Notes under the pieces: generated by a model
Told to the model about the DNA's origin: nothing
The model's input: only the letters and a program-made list of their open reading frames with translations
Databases searched by the model: none
Assembly: GCA_965233665.1 (NCBI GenBank)
Contig: CBDDTG010000054.1
Span: 1-64,000 of the forward strand
DNA from: Bacterioplanes sp965233665
Lineage (GTDB): Bacteria; Pseudomonadota; Gammaproteobacteria; Pseudomonadales; Oceanobacteraceae
Length of the DNA: 64,000 nucleotides
Reading direction: 5' to 3'
Made by a program: the position numbers and the translations under genes
Shown: positions 23,508-33,433 of the stretch, piece after piece
Layout: the number at the start of each line of letters is the position of its first letter
Position numbering within the stretch: position 1 is the first letter of the stretch

Positions 23508-24905
23508 ATGCCTGAACTAGATGCCACCTTGCTGGCACGCATTCAGTTTGCTTTTACCATTTCCTTCCACATTATTTTTCCGGCCATCACCATTGGTTTG
23601 GCCTGTTACTTGGCGGTATTAGAGGGCTTGTGGCTGAAATATCGCCAGTCGAAATACATCAACCTGTACACCTTTTGGAGCAAAATTTTTGCCGTCAATT
23701 TCGGCATGGGTGTGGTGTCTGGCATTGTCATGGCTTACCAGTTTGGCACCCACTGGCGCGGCTTTTCAGAATTTGCCGGCAGCATTACCGGCCCTTTGCT
23801 GACCTATGAGGTGCTGACGGCGTTTTTCTTGGAGGCTGGGTTTCTCGGGGTAATGCTGTTTGGCCGCGAAAAAGTGGGCGAGCGGCTGCACTTTTTTGCT
23901 ACCTGCATGGTGGCCCTGGGCACCGTTATTTCGACCTTTTGGATTCTGGCGTCTAACAGCTGGATGCAAACGCCCCAAGGCCACGCCATTGTTGATGGCC
24001 GGGTGGTGCCGTTAGATTGGTGGGCGGTGATTTTTAACCCATCTTTTCCTTACCGTTTAGCCCATATGTGCTTGGCGGCATTTATCTCCACCGCCTTTTT
24101 GGTAGCAGGCACTGCGGCCTGGCATTTGTTGAAAAACCAACACTCGCACAGTGCCTCGCCGGAGGTGAAAACCATGTTGTCGATGGCCATGTGGATGGCA
24201 TTGGCGATAGTGCCGCTGCAAATATTTGTTGGCGATTTGCACGGCCTGAACACGCTGCAATATCAGCCCACCAAGGTGGCGGCGATGGAAGCGCATTACA
24301 GCAATGCCGATGGTGAGCCAACGCCGTTGATTCTGTTCGGCTGGCCAGACAGCGAGCAGCAAACCGTGCACTGGGCGCTAGAGGTGCCGGCGCTGGCCAG
24401 TGTGATTTTGTTGCACGACAGCGAACAGCAAGTGCCGGCGTTGGACGAGTTCCCGCGTGACCACTGGCCCAACGTGCCGTTGGTGTTTTGGAGCTTTCGC
24501 CTGATGGTCGGGCTGGGCCTATTAATGCTGGCGGCATCGCTGTGGGCGCTGTGGTTGCGCCGGGATGAGCGCCTTTACCAACAGCCACAGTTCTTGCGCT
24601 TGATGCTGTGGCTGATGCCATCTGGCCTGGTGGCGACACTGGCGGGTTGGTTCACCACCGAAGTCGGGCGACAGCCCTGGGTAGTGCAAGGTTTGTTGCG
24701 CACCGAGCAGGCGGTATCGGCGCACACCGCGGTGGAGCTGTCGATCAGTTTGCTGGCCTTTGTGCTGAGCTACCTGCTGATTTTTGGCTTGGGCTACTTC
24801 TATATGTGGCGCTTGATGGTGACGGGGCCCAGCCATGAGCCTTCGGTGCCTACCTTAACTCAACGCGTTGCTACCGCCCTGCCACAGGAGCCTTCCCATG
24901 TTTGA
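23508..24905 (+). CDS. cioA: Cytochrome bd-type quinol oxidase subunit I (CioA type)
   Basis: The 465-aa subunit has about nine membrane helices, haem ligands in the expected places (FAFTISFHIIFPAIT with the first His, later GWxxTEVGRQPWVVQGLLRT) and a short Q-loop, which is the cyanide-insensitive CioA form rather than E. coli CydA. It oxidises ubiquinol and reduces oxygen at the inner membrane. ATG at 23508 (MPELDATLL) follows GGGAG; the ATG at 23466 lacks such a site. The stop overlaps cioB by 8 bases. Confidence 0.93.
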   Translation: MPELDATLLARIQFAFTISFHIIFPAITIGLACYLAVLEGLWLKYRQSKYINLYTFWSKIFAVNFGMGVVSGIVMAYQFGTHWRGFSEFAGSITGPLLTYEVLTAFFLEAGFLGVMLFGREKVGERLHFFATCMVALGTVISTFWILASNSWMQTPQGHAIVDGRVVPLDWWAVIFNPSFPYRLAHMCLAAFISTAFLVAGTAAWHLLKNQHSHSASPEVKTMLSMAMWMALAIVPLQIFVGDLHGLNTLQYQPTKVAAMEAHYSNADGEPTPLILFGWPDSEQQTVHWALEVPALASVILLHDSEQQVPALDEFPRDHWPNVPLVFWSFRLMVGLGLLMLAASLWALWLRRDERLYQQPQFLRLMLWLMPSGLVATLAGWFTTEVGRQPWVVQGLLRTEQAVSAHTAVELSISLLAFVLSYLLIFGLGYFYMWRLMVTGPSHEPSVPTLTQRVATALPQEPSHV

Positions 24906-25881
24906 TTTGGCCGTGATTTGGTTTGCTTTGATTGTGTTCGCCATCTTGATGTACATCGTCATGGACGGCTTTGATTTAGGCGTGGGCATGCTGTTTGCCG
25001 TGGTGGATGACAGCGAACAGCGTGATCGCATGGTGAACAGTGTGGCGCCGGTGTGGGATGGCAACGAAACCTGGCTGGTGTTAGGAGGCGCTGGGCTGAT
25101 GGGTGCTTTCCCGCTGGCGTATGCTCAGGTGTTGGAAGCACTCACCGCGCCGCTGTTGGTGATGCTGTTGGCGCTTCTGGTGCGTGGCGTAGCGTTTGAA
25201 TATCGCTTCAAAGCACCAGAGCTGAGTCGTCACTGGTGGGACAAAGGCCTGTTTTGCGGCTCTTGGCTGGCGACCTTTTGCCAGGGCCTGGTGCTGGGGG
25301 CGTTTATTCAGGGCGCGGCGGCAGGGCAGTCGCATTGGCTGACGCCGTTTTCACTGTTTTGTGGCGTGGCTCTGACCGTGACTTATACCTTGCTCGGCGC
25401 GGTATGGCTGATTATTAAAATGGACGGTGCGCTGCAGCAGCGCATGCGCCAACTCGCGCACACCTTGTTGTGGCAATTGCTGATCTGCATGGCGGTGGTC
25501 AGCGCCTGGACACCACTGACCGATGAACGCATAGCGGCGCGCTGGTTTGGCGAGGGGCACTGGCAGTGGTTGTGGCCTGTGCCTGCATTGGCCGCTTGGT
25601 GCGCACTGCAGCTGCGCACCAGTTTGCAGCGTGATCGCACCTATCGGCCATTTTTGTTGGCCTTAGCCCTGGTCATCCTTGGTTTTGCCGGTTTGGGCGT
25701 CAGTTTGTGGCCTTATTTAGTTCCGCCTGAAATAACCCTGTGGCAAGCCGCCGCGCCCGCCAGCAGTCTGCGCTTTATGTTAGTTGGTGCTGTATGTATT
25801 TTGCCGCTGGTGTTGGCCTACACCGCTTGGAGCTACTACGTATTTCGCGGCAAAACGGCACCCGGGCAGGGCTATCACTGA
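24898..25881 (+). CDS. cioB: Cytochrome bd-type quinol oxidase subunit II (CioB type)
   Basis: The 327-aa membrane subunit starts MFDLAVIWFALIVFAILMYI followed by the family's conserved MDGFDLGVGML, and WDGNETWLVLGGAGLMGAFP. It pairs with subunit I as the second half of the terminal oxidase. The start overlaps cioA, with AGGAGCC upstream. The TGA stop overlaps the ATG of the next small gene (TGATG), so all three are translationally coupled. Confidence 0.93.
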   Translation: MFDLAVIWFALIVFAILMYIVMDGFDLGVGMLFAVVDDSEQRDRMVNSVAPVWDGNETWLVLGGAGLMGAFPLAYAQVLEALTAPLLVMLLALLVRGVAFEYRFKAPELSRHWWDKGLFCGSWLATFCQGLVLGAFIQGAAAGQSHWLTPFSLFCGVALTVTYTLLGAVWLIIKMDGALQQRMRQLAHTLLWQLLICMAVVSAWTPLTDERIAARWFGEGHWQWLWPVPALAAWCALQLRTSLQRDRTYRPFLLALALVILGFAGLGVSLWPYLVPPEITLWQAAAPASSLRFMLVGAVCILPLVLAYTAWSYYVFRGKTAPGQGYH

Positions 25882-25997
25882 TGTGGTTAAAACGCTGCGG
25901 CTGGTTGCTGTTGTTTTGGCTGGCCGGCGTCGCCAGCCTTGCTGTGATCGCACAGATCTTGCGTTGGCTGATGATGAATGCGGGGTTGTCGAGTTGA
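25881..25997 (+). CDS. DUF2474-type small membrane protein of the bd oxidase
   Basis: The 38-aa peptide has one transmembrane helix (WLLLFWLAGVASLAVIAQIL) preceded by a basic N-terminus, and an RWLMMNAG tail, matching the DUF2474 pattern found after cioAB/cydAB operons. By analogy to CydX it is likely a structural or assembly subunit of the oxidase. Translation is coupled to cioB through TGATG. It is too short for most gene callers. Confidence 0.85.
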   Translation: MWLKRCGWLLLFWLAGVASLAVIAQILRWLMMNAGLSS

Positions 25998-26132
25998 ATC
26001 GCTAGCGCTAAGTCGGTGTTATTTGATTTGGCAATTCGGACATTGCTGAGGTGTGATTGCGGGTTTTGACTTGTATTAGTGCTTAAGCAGAAATAGACTG
26101 CTGCGCCTTTATAATCAATAGGGGTCTAATTA

Positions 26133-27743
26133 ATGCAGTCTCACCGACGTTTGCTACGCAGCCTAGCTGCTCTGTTCTGTTTGTTGTCGCCACTGGTGGC
26201 ACAAGCGACGAGCTATCACATCGATTACGTTAAGCAGCAGTTGCAGCAAGACTTTGCAGGCTCGCAAGGCAGCTTGTGGCACATCAGTCAGGGCAATGTG
26301 ATCACAGGTTACGGCGAAGCCGAAGACAGCTGGCTGCTGCAAACACCGAACTGTTGGGGTGACCCGCAGTGCAGCGACACCGGTGCTTTGCAGCACTATG
26401 CGGACAGCATTGAACAAGACATTGCCAAGGCGCAGCACTGGGTGGATATCACCACCTTGGTCACTTACCCGGACGGCATTTTTCAGCGCGCCATCGTGCG
26501 TGGTTTGCAGCAAGCGCAGCAGCACTCGCCAGAGTTAACCGTGCGCATTCTGGCGGGCACGCCGCCGGTGATGGGCAATATTGATACGTCGTTTACCGAG
26601 ACCGCTAAGGCGTATTTGCGTCGCTTAAAAGAGGACTTGGGCGATACGGCTGACGATATGAATATTTCGGTGGCGGGGGTAGAAACCAGTTGGTTGTACT
26701 CCTGGAATCACTCCAAAATCATTGCCGTTGATGGCAGCACCAGTATTGTTGGTGGCCACAATATGTGGGAGTCGGCCTATGGTCAGGTCGATAGCCCCAT
26801 TAACGATTTGACCATGCGCTTACAAGGCCCAGCAGCACGAGACGCCCACCAATTTGCCGATTTGTTGTGGCAATTTACCTGCCGCTGGAAAGATGGTGTG
26901 GTCAATAAAACCTTGTATGTCGATTTAGAGCAAACCGCTGCAGCGATGGGCAGTTGCCCGACGCAATTCTCAGCGCCTGCCGTGCCAGCTGAAGGCGATG
27001 TGCCTGTGATGGCGCTGGGTGGCTTGGGTTTTGGTATGCAAACGCCGGGTGGTACCAGTGGTGGCGTGCCCGGCGCGAATGACAGTGAGGCACGTTGCTC
27101 GCGTTTGTTTAAGGATTACGTGAATAACGATCAAGAATATTCGGTGGCTAACCCTGAGCAGGCGGGCTTGCGCGCGTTAGTGGCCAGCGCGCAACATTCG
27201 GTATTTATTTCGCAGCAGGATTTAATCGCACCTTGCGTCGGGCCGTTTGCCGCCAGCTACTATGACGCGCGCTTATTCGATGTGTTGGCCGATAAACTGA
27301 TTGAAGGGGTGAAGGTGCAAATTGTGGTGAGCTCACCTGGGGCCAAGCAAAGCCTGGTGGCGCCTTACTCCAATATGAAAAAAATGTCGGAAATTACCGA
27401 TGTATTGCAGCGCAAAATTGCCAGCCGAGCACAGCTATCTGATGCGGATGCTAAGCAAACCATGTGTGATTCGCTGCAATTGGCGCCGATTCGCAATGCA
27501 GAGGGTGTAGCGACATGGAGCAATGGTTACGCCATAGGCAACCATGCCAAAACCATTGCGGTGGATAACTCAGCCTTCTACATCGGCTCTAAAAATCTGT
27601 ACCCCGCAACTTTGCAGGATTTTGGTTACATAGTCGAAGATGCTGCTGCGGCAGAGCAGTATCGCTATTTTTATCAGCAGCCTATGTGGCAAAACTCACA
27701 GTCCGCCGCCGTGGTGGATTACCAAACCGGCGTTTGCTTGTAG
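26133..27743 (+). CDS. Secreted phospholipase D-like protein
   Basis: The 536-aa protein has a signal peptide (about residues 1-25, ALFCLLSPLVAQA) and two HKD motifs: HSKIIAVDG near residue 194 and HAKTIAVDN near 470, each HxKxxxxD. This two-motif layout with a disulphide-prone Cys content fits secreted bacterial phospholipase D, hydrolysing phosphodiesters such as phosphatidylcholine outside the cytoplasm. A TATAAT box at 26110-26115 and AGGGG before the ATG support the start. MITE copy 3 begins immediately after the TAG stop and displaces the terminator. Confidence 0.88.
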   Translation: MQSHRRLLRSLAALFCLLSPLVAQATSYHIDYVKQQLQQDFAGSQGSLWHISQGNVITGYGEAEDSWLLQTPNCWGDPQCSDTGALQHYADSIEQDIAKAQHWVDITTLVTYPDGIFQRAIVRGLQQAQQHSPELTVRILAGTPPVMGNIDTSFTETAKAYLRRLKEDLGDTADDMNISVAGVETSWLYSWNHSKIIAVDGSTSIVGGHNMWESAYGQVDSPINDLTMRLQGPAARDAHQFADLLWQFTCRWKDGVVNKTLYVDLEQTAAAMGSCPTQFSAPAVPAEGDVPVMALGGLGFGMQTPGGTSGGVPGANDSEARCSRLFKDYVNNDQEYSVANPEQAGLRALVASAQHSVFISQQDLIAPCVGPFAASYYDARLFDVLADKLIEGVKVQIVVSSPGAKQSLVAPYSNMKKMSEITDVLQRKIASRAQLSDADAKQTMCDSLQLAPIRNAEGVATWSNGYAIGNHAKTIAVDNSAFYIGSKNLYPATLQDFGYIVEDAAAAEQYRYFYQQPMWQNSQSAAVVDYQTGVCL

Positions 27744-27992
27744 GGCATCTCTGAATAATTCGGTGCCTGCTCTGGATCGCCAGAGGGCTCAAGATCAGAT
27801 GCCGGTTTGCTGCTATCAAAAATCGGCGACACCGAGCTGGAGTTCTCTGGCGCTCCCCGCAGGGCGCGGGCAGTAGGCTTCCATAACTTCGTTGGCGACG
27901 TTGAAAAGGGCTGGCCATTTCCTGCCGTCACCGCCTTGTTCTGAAAGCCTGCTGCACTCGCGCAGAGCTGTGCAGAATTAATCAGAGGTGCC
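27744..27992. mobile_element. MITE copy 3 (249 bp)
   Basis: Left end GGCATCTCTGAATAATTC, right end GAATTAATCAGAGGTGCC, each one change from copy 2. The flanks are GTAG (27740-27743, including the TAG stop) and TTAG (27993-27996), a 4-bp duplication with one difference. The interior is co-linear with copy 2. Confidence 0.82.
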
Positions 27993-27997
27993 TTAGA

Positions 27998-28017
27998 TGC
28001 CAGCCTTCGGGCTGGCA
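27998..28017 (+). terminator. Hairpin terminator of the phospholipase D gene, displaced by MITE
   Basis: TGCCAGCC pairs with GGCTGGCA around TTCG and is followed by a T-rich stretch (ATTTCTCTTTCT). Without the MITE it would lie a few bases behind the stop codon at 27741-27743. Confidence 0.65.
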
Positions 28018-28210
28018 GATTTCTCTTTCTCGAGCGTCTCTCTCCATCCAGCCACTTCCTTATAGTCTCTCGCCGGCAACCACTGTTTTTGAGTACCTGC
28101 TGTTTTGCTTGAGGCTTGCCTGGCAATTCAGACTTTGATGTCGCCGTCCTGCGCTACAGCCTGTCTTTTTAACTAGCCCTTGGCAGTCTTTGAGCAGCCG
28201 TGCTAATTTG

Positions 28211-28226
28211 TTAATCAATTGATTAA
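28211..28226. promoter_or_regulatory. Palindrome TTAATCAATTGATTAA, candidate TetR operator
   Basis: A perfect 16-bp palindrome ends 15 bases before the tetR-type start codon. Its size, position and AT-rich dyad fit an autoregulatory TetR-family operator controlling the efflux operon. Confidence 0.65.
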
Positions 28227-28241
28227 TGAAATGGTATCCGT

Positions 28242-28892
28242 ATGAGCCGTGGCCGACCACAAGACCCGTTGAAGCAGCAGCAAACCATGTCCGCCTTACT
28301 GGATGCCGCCCGTGAGTTGCTGCAGCAGCAGTCTTATAAAAGCATCACCATTCGCCAGTTGGCGCAGCAAGCAGGTACGCAAACGGCCATGATCAGTTAT
28401 TACTTTGGCTCCAAGCAGGGGCTGTTTGAGCAGCTGATGGTGCAGACGACTGAGCAGCGCCAGCGCAAGTTGATGGCACTGGCGCAAGAGCTGCAAACAC
28501 GGCCCGAGCGTCCCATCGAGCTGATGGTGAATCGTATTCTCGATATTGTGCTGAGCGAGCCTTGGTTATTTCGCTATTTCCAAAGCGAGATGTTTAGTGA
28601 CCAGCCCAATACCGAACTCAGTGAATTACCGCAAAAAATCCGCGCCGGCATCGTGGCGCTATTTCGCTTGCTGCAACAACAAGGCGTATTACGTGCCGAG
28701 TTTGATTGTGAAAAAGTGGCTGCGACCTTTATGAGCCTATTGGCCTTTCCGCTGCTATCGCAGCCGATGTTTCACACTGTGTTTGGTTTAGGTCTGGATG
28801 AGCTCAACAGTGACGCCTGGCGCACCCATCTATGTCAGTTATTGCAACATGGTCTCGTTGAAGACACACAATCTGGGGAGGGCGCACAATGA
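28242..28892 (+). CDS. TetR/AcrR-family transcriptional regulator
   Basis: The 216-aa protein has an N-terminal TetR HTH (ALLDAARELLQQQSYKSITI ... QAGTQTAMISYYFGSKQGLF, residues 12-60) and a helical C-terminal ligand domain. It is the first gene of an operon with a membrane fusion protein and RND pump and overlaps the next gene by ATGA. It most likely represses the operon through the palindrome at 28211-28226 until an inducer binds. Confidence 0.9.
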   Translation: MSRGRPQDPLKQQQTMSALLDAARELLQQQSYKSITIRQLAQQAGTQTAMISYYFGSKQGLFEQLMVQTTEQRQRKLMALAQELQTRPERPIELMVNRILDIVLSEPWLFRYFQSEMFSDQPNTELSELPQKIRAGIVALFRLLQQQGVLRAEFDCEKVAATFMSLLAFPLLSQPMFHTVFGLGLDELNSDAWRTHLCQLLQHGLVEDTQSGEGAQ

Positions 28893-30294
28893 CAGCCGTT
28901 AAAAAATGGCCTGGCTTGGCAGCCTTAGCGCTGGCGTTCGTGATTATGGCGTTATTACTGGTCAATAAAACTGGGCCACAGCCGCGCGAGCTAGATAGCC
29001 AAGCCACGGCTGTGTATAGCATCAATACCCAGTCACAGCAGATACGGCCATTTGTCGAAGGGTTTGGTCAGGTCAGTGCCAGTCAGCACTATCAGGCCGT
29101 GGCCGAGGTGGCGGGGCGCATTGTGGCGTTAGCACCGGGTTTGGAGCAGGGCATGATGTACCCGGCCGGCACCGAAATTGTTACGTTAGACGATCAGGAC
29201 TACCAGCTGGCTTTGGCCCAGGCAAAGGCTCAGGCGCAAGTGGCGCAGCAGCAATTGCATCAGTTTGCCCAGCAATCCCAGCAGCTAAAAACCTCGCTGC
29301 GCTTGACCAATGAGCGTTTGCAATATGCCCAATCGGAAGTAGAACGCCTGCAGCGTTTGTTTAAGCAAGGCAGTGTGTCGGCCTCGCAGCTGGATGGTGA
29401 GCGCCAGCGCTGGTTGCAACTGCAACAAGAGCAGGTGTCGCTGCACACCCAGGTGGAGCAATTGCCCAGCCAACGACGCTCATTAGTTAGCCAAAAGGAA
29501 TCGGCCGAGGCCCAAGTTGCCCAGCAACAACGCAATATTGAACGTACTCATATTCGCCTGCCGTTTGCAGCGCGATTGGGGGCGGTGGATTTTGATATCG
29601 GCCAGTTTGTTGGCACAGGCCAGGTACTCTTTACTGCTACCGGTTTGGATACGGTGGATGTAGTTGCCCACGTTAGCTTGGCGCGTTTAAAGCCGTTTTT
29701 GCTGCTTTGGCCAAACCAGATGAAGAGCTGGTATTAGGCCCTGAGGTAATGAAGCAATTACTGCAACGGTTTCAATTATCGGCCGAGGTTGAGCTGCCCG
29801 GCTTTGATGGCCGTTGGGCGGCTCAAGTCGTATCGATTCACGAAGCACTGGACCCGGCCAGCCATTCCATCGCCTTTACTTTACGAGTGCCACAGCAACA
29901 AACGCGGGTAAAGCCCGGCGTTCGACCACCGCTAATGCCCAGAGCACAAGTCAATGTGCGAATTTATGGCCATGCTTTGCCAGGCTTGCTGGTGCCGCGC
30001 ATTGCTGATCACCAAGGTCAGCTGTATGTGATGGAACAGCAGCGGCTTAAATTTTTACCCACACCCGCACATTTATTGATGGGCCCTTGGCTATTTATTT
30101 ATCGGCCCACTATGGCCAAATTGCAGGTGATTACTTCGCCAGTGATTCCTGCGCTGCCTGGCCAGTTATTAACGGCAAGCCCTGACCCGGATTGGCAGCC
30201 ACTACTGCAACAAAGTCTGCAAAACCAGTCACCACAAAACCAAGCGCTACCACCAACAGAACAACCGCAACCGTCACAGGGGCAGCGGTTATGA
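28889..30294 (+). pseudogene. RND efflux periplasmic adaptor (membrane fusion protein), one frameshift
   Basis: The frames together encode about 468 aa with an N-terminal membrane anchor, a lipoyl/biotinyl-like domain (GRIVALAPGLEQGMMYPAGT), a coiled-coil hairpin rich in Gln (about residues 105-215) and a beta-barrel. This is the HlyD/AcrA-type adaptor that joins an RND pump to an outer-membrane channel. Near 29703-29708, CTGCTTTGGCC appears to have lost one G; restoring it joins ...LKPFLL to AKPDEELVLGPE. No further stops occur. The stop overlaps the RND start. Confidence 0.8.
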
Positions 30295-33200
30295 TGCGCT
30301 TTATTATTGAACATCCAACGGCGGCTAATTTATTGATGCTGCTGGCGCTGGTATTGGGGTTAAATCAGTTGGGGTCGTTAAAACGGGAAACTTTTCCTCA
30401 TATCGAATCCTATGAAATGCAGGCTAGCGTGACATACCCTGGTGCTGCGGTAGAAACCATAGCCAACGCTGTCTGTCGGCCGCTGGAAGACAGTGCCACG
30501 GATGTGCTGAACCTGCAGGAAATGCGCTGCGATGCGCGCTCAGGCAGGGCATTGTTGACCTTGACCATGGCACCTGACGGCGATTTCACCGCGTTTCAGG
30601 CCGATGTTCGCAGTGCCATTGATGGCATTGATGATTTACCTGAGCAAGCTGAGGAGCCGGTGGTCAGCGAGCTTGGGCAAACTCAGCCGGTAGTTAGTCT
30701 GGCGCTCACATCCGCACAGTTACAACGCTGGCAATTAAAGGATTTGCTGAGCATTTAAAATTACAATTACTGCAACAGTCGGATGCCGCCCGCATTGACA
30801 TCGATGGTTTTGGTCAGCGTCAGTGGCGCATATCGTTATTGCCTGAACAGTTGCGTCGTTATCAATTAAGTTTGCAACAAGTCAGTCAGCTGATTGCACA
30901 AACAACATTCGCATTCCCGCAGGCCAGCTGCAGGGCCAACATCAGGTATTTGATGTACAGGTGGATAATGAAAGCCGAACCTTAGCGCAACTACAGCAAC
31001 TGATTTTATTGTCTCCACCTGACGGTGATCAGATTCGGCTGATGGATATTGCCCGAGTAGAAGAAGTGTTTGAGCCGCTGGAATCTCGTATTCTGTTTGA
31101 TGGCACGCCAGCGGCGTTATTGCACATTAAAAAGAATACCGGCCAAGACAGCCTGGATATTTTAGCTCAGGTTAATGCCTTTATGGCGCAACAGCAGCAG
31201 CGCCTACCCGACTCAATAGAACTGCATTTAACTCAGGATCAAACCAGCATTATTGTCGATCGTCTTAACATGCTGATGAATAATGCTTGGCAGGGGCTGC
31301 TGTTGGTCTTTGTCACCTTGCTGTTATTTTTTAATTTACGTTATACCTTTTGGGTGGTGATGGGACTGCCGTGTCGTTTCTCGGTGGCCTGTTTGTCTTA
31401 GGCTGGTTTGATATCAGCATTAATATGATGAGCATGGTGGCGTTATTATTGGCGCTAGGAATATTAATGGATGACGCCATTGTTATTTCTGAAAGCATTG
31501 CTGAGCAGTTCAAAAGCGCGAACTCAGATCATCAAAGCATTTCTCAAGCGGTGATTGCCGGCGTGCAACGAGTCGGACGCGGGGTGTTATCGTCCTTTGC
31601 CACCACGGTATTGATTTTTGGCTCTATGATTGGCTTGCAAGGCGATTTAGGGCAGGTGCTGCGTGTCGTGCCTATGGTGTTATTAATCGTGGTGTGTGTC
31701 AGCTTGCTGGAAGCGTTTTTTATTCTCCCCAGTCATTTATTTCACAGCGTTGCCGGTGAGGCAAAGCCTGATCGCACGGCACGACTGCGTTCTTGGGTAC
31801 AAGATCACTTTGAGCGGTGGCAAAAAAAGCTCGGTAATGGCGTGCATTGGGCGATTCGTTGGCGTTATGCGGTGTTGGGATCAACCCTGGCGTTATTTAT
31901 GTTATCGGTGTCATTGCTAGCTTCAGGGGTGCTTAAATTCTCGGCGCTGCCAGAGCTGGACGGTGATGTACTTCAGGCACGCCTATTATTGCCAGCGGGA
32001 GCCACCTTGGCACAAACCCAGCAGCAGGTGGATCAACTGCAGCAGGCGCTCAATAAAGCCAGCAATGAGTTAGAGCCGGGTTTGATCGAGCATCAAACCG
32101 TCACCTTTGGTTTAAATGCCGATGCCTATGAATCGGGTCCGCATATGGCGACGGTGAGTCTGGATTTACTCAGTGCTGAGCAACGCCAAACCAGCATTGA
32201 TGAGCTGATCAGTGCTTGGCAGGCACAATTACCGGCGTTACCGTGGGTCTCCTCACTCATTTTTACCGAGCCTGCATTAGGCCCCGCAGGGCGTGCCATT
32301 GAACTGGGTTTTTCTGGTTTGCCGGTGGCGCAACTGGATCAGGTGGCGGAGCAAACACGGCAATGGTTAGGCGGTTTTCATGGCGTCTATAACTTATTCG
32401 ACGATTCCCGCCCGGGTGTCGCCCAGCTTAATGTCACGTTAAAAGCAGAAGCGCAACGTCAGGGGCTAGATCAACGCTGGCTCGCCAATGAGCTGTACGC
32501 GGCGTTTTATGGCGTCAAAGTGAATGAGCAATACACCGAGCTGGATGACATTGAGGTGCGTATCGCGCTAGATCGAGCATGGGTGAAAAACCAGGATCAA
32601 TTGGCGCTGTATCCCGTACGTTTGCCGACGGGCGACACCGTTGCTTTAGAAGCCATTGCCGATATCGAATGGCAACAAGGCGTGCAGCGGCTGCAACGGG
32701 TCGATCGTCAAACCACGGTCACCGTGTACGGCTCGGTCAATGGCTTACAGGCAACAGCAAAGAAGTCATACAGGCCTTTCAGGCTCAGCTGTGGCCACAA
32801 TTACAGCAGCAATATCCGGCGCTGCGCTTACAGCTGGAAGGAGAGCTGGCCAACAGTGCAGAAACTCAGCAGTCACTTAAACAAGGCTTTTTATTGGGCT
32901 TGCTGGGGGTATTTATCTTGCTGAGTTTGCAATTTCGCAGTTATGCCGAACCCTTGATTGTTATGCTGGCGATTCCGCTGGCACTGATTGGCGTGGTATT
33001 TGGCCACTTGGTGATGGGCTATAACCTGGCCATGCCGAGCATGATTGGCTTTGTCTCCTTGGCAGGCATAGTGGTGAATAATGCCATTTTAATCGTTGAG
33101 TTTGTGAAACAGCATGTGGCCCAAGGCCATGCCCTGGCAGATGCCGCACAGCTGGCCAGTGAGCAACGCTTGCGCGCCATGTTATTAACCACCTCAACCA

Positions 33201-33382
33201 CAGTCGCTGGCATGCTACCGTTGCTGCTGGAAACCAGTCTGCAAGCCCAGGTATTGATTCCTTTGGTGATCAGCGTGGCCTTTGGCCTGCTGGCGTCCTC
33301 TGTGCTGGTGCTGTTTGTCATTCCTTGCTTATATGCTTGCCTGCAAGATATAGGGCAAAAACAGGTCAGCGCCGGGCAGTAG
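30291..33382 (+). pseudogene. RND-family efflux permease, four frameshifts
   Basis: Read across frames, a complete permease of about 1030 aa is present: N-terminal IEHPTAANLLMLLALVLGLN helix, periplasmic porter domain, the TM4 signature MVALLLALGILMDDAIVI, and the second half with IVVNNAILIVEFVK. It exports drugs or other amphiphiles by proton motive force. Single missing bases are inferred near 30745 (G), 30901 (A), 31371 (G) and 32746 (A). Every restored join gives continuous family-like sequence and no other nonsense changes are seen, so inactivation is very recent or the sequence has errors. Confidence 0.8.
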
Positions 33383-33433
33383 CTTGGTAATGCTGTGGCT
33401 GTAGCGGTAAGCTGCAGCCTGGGTCTGGGGGTA

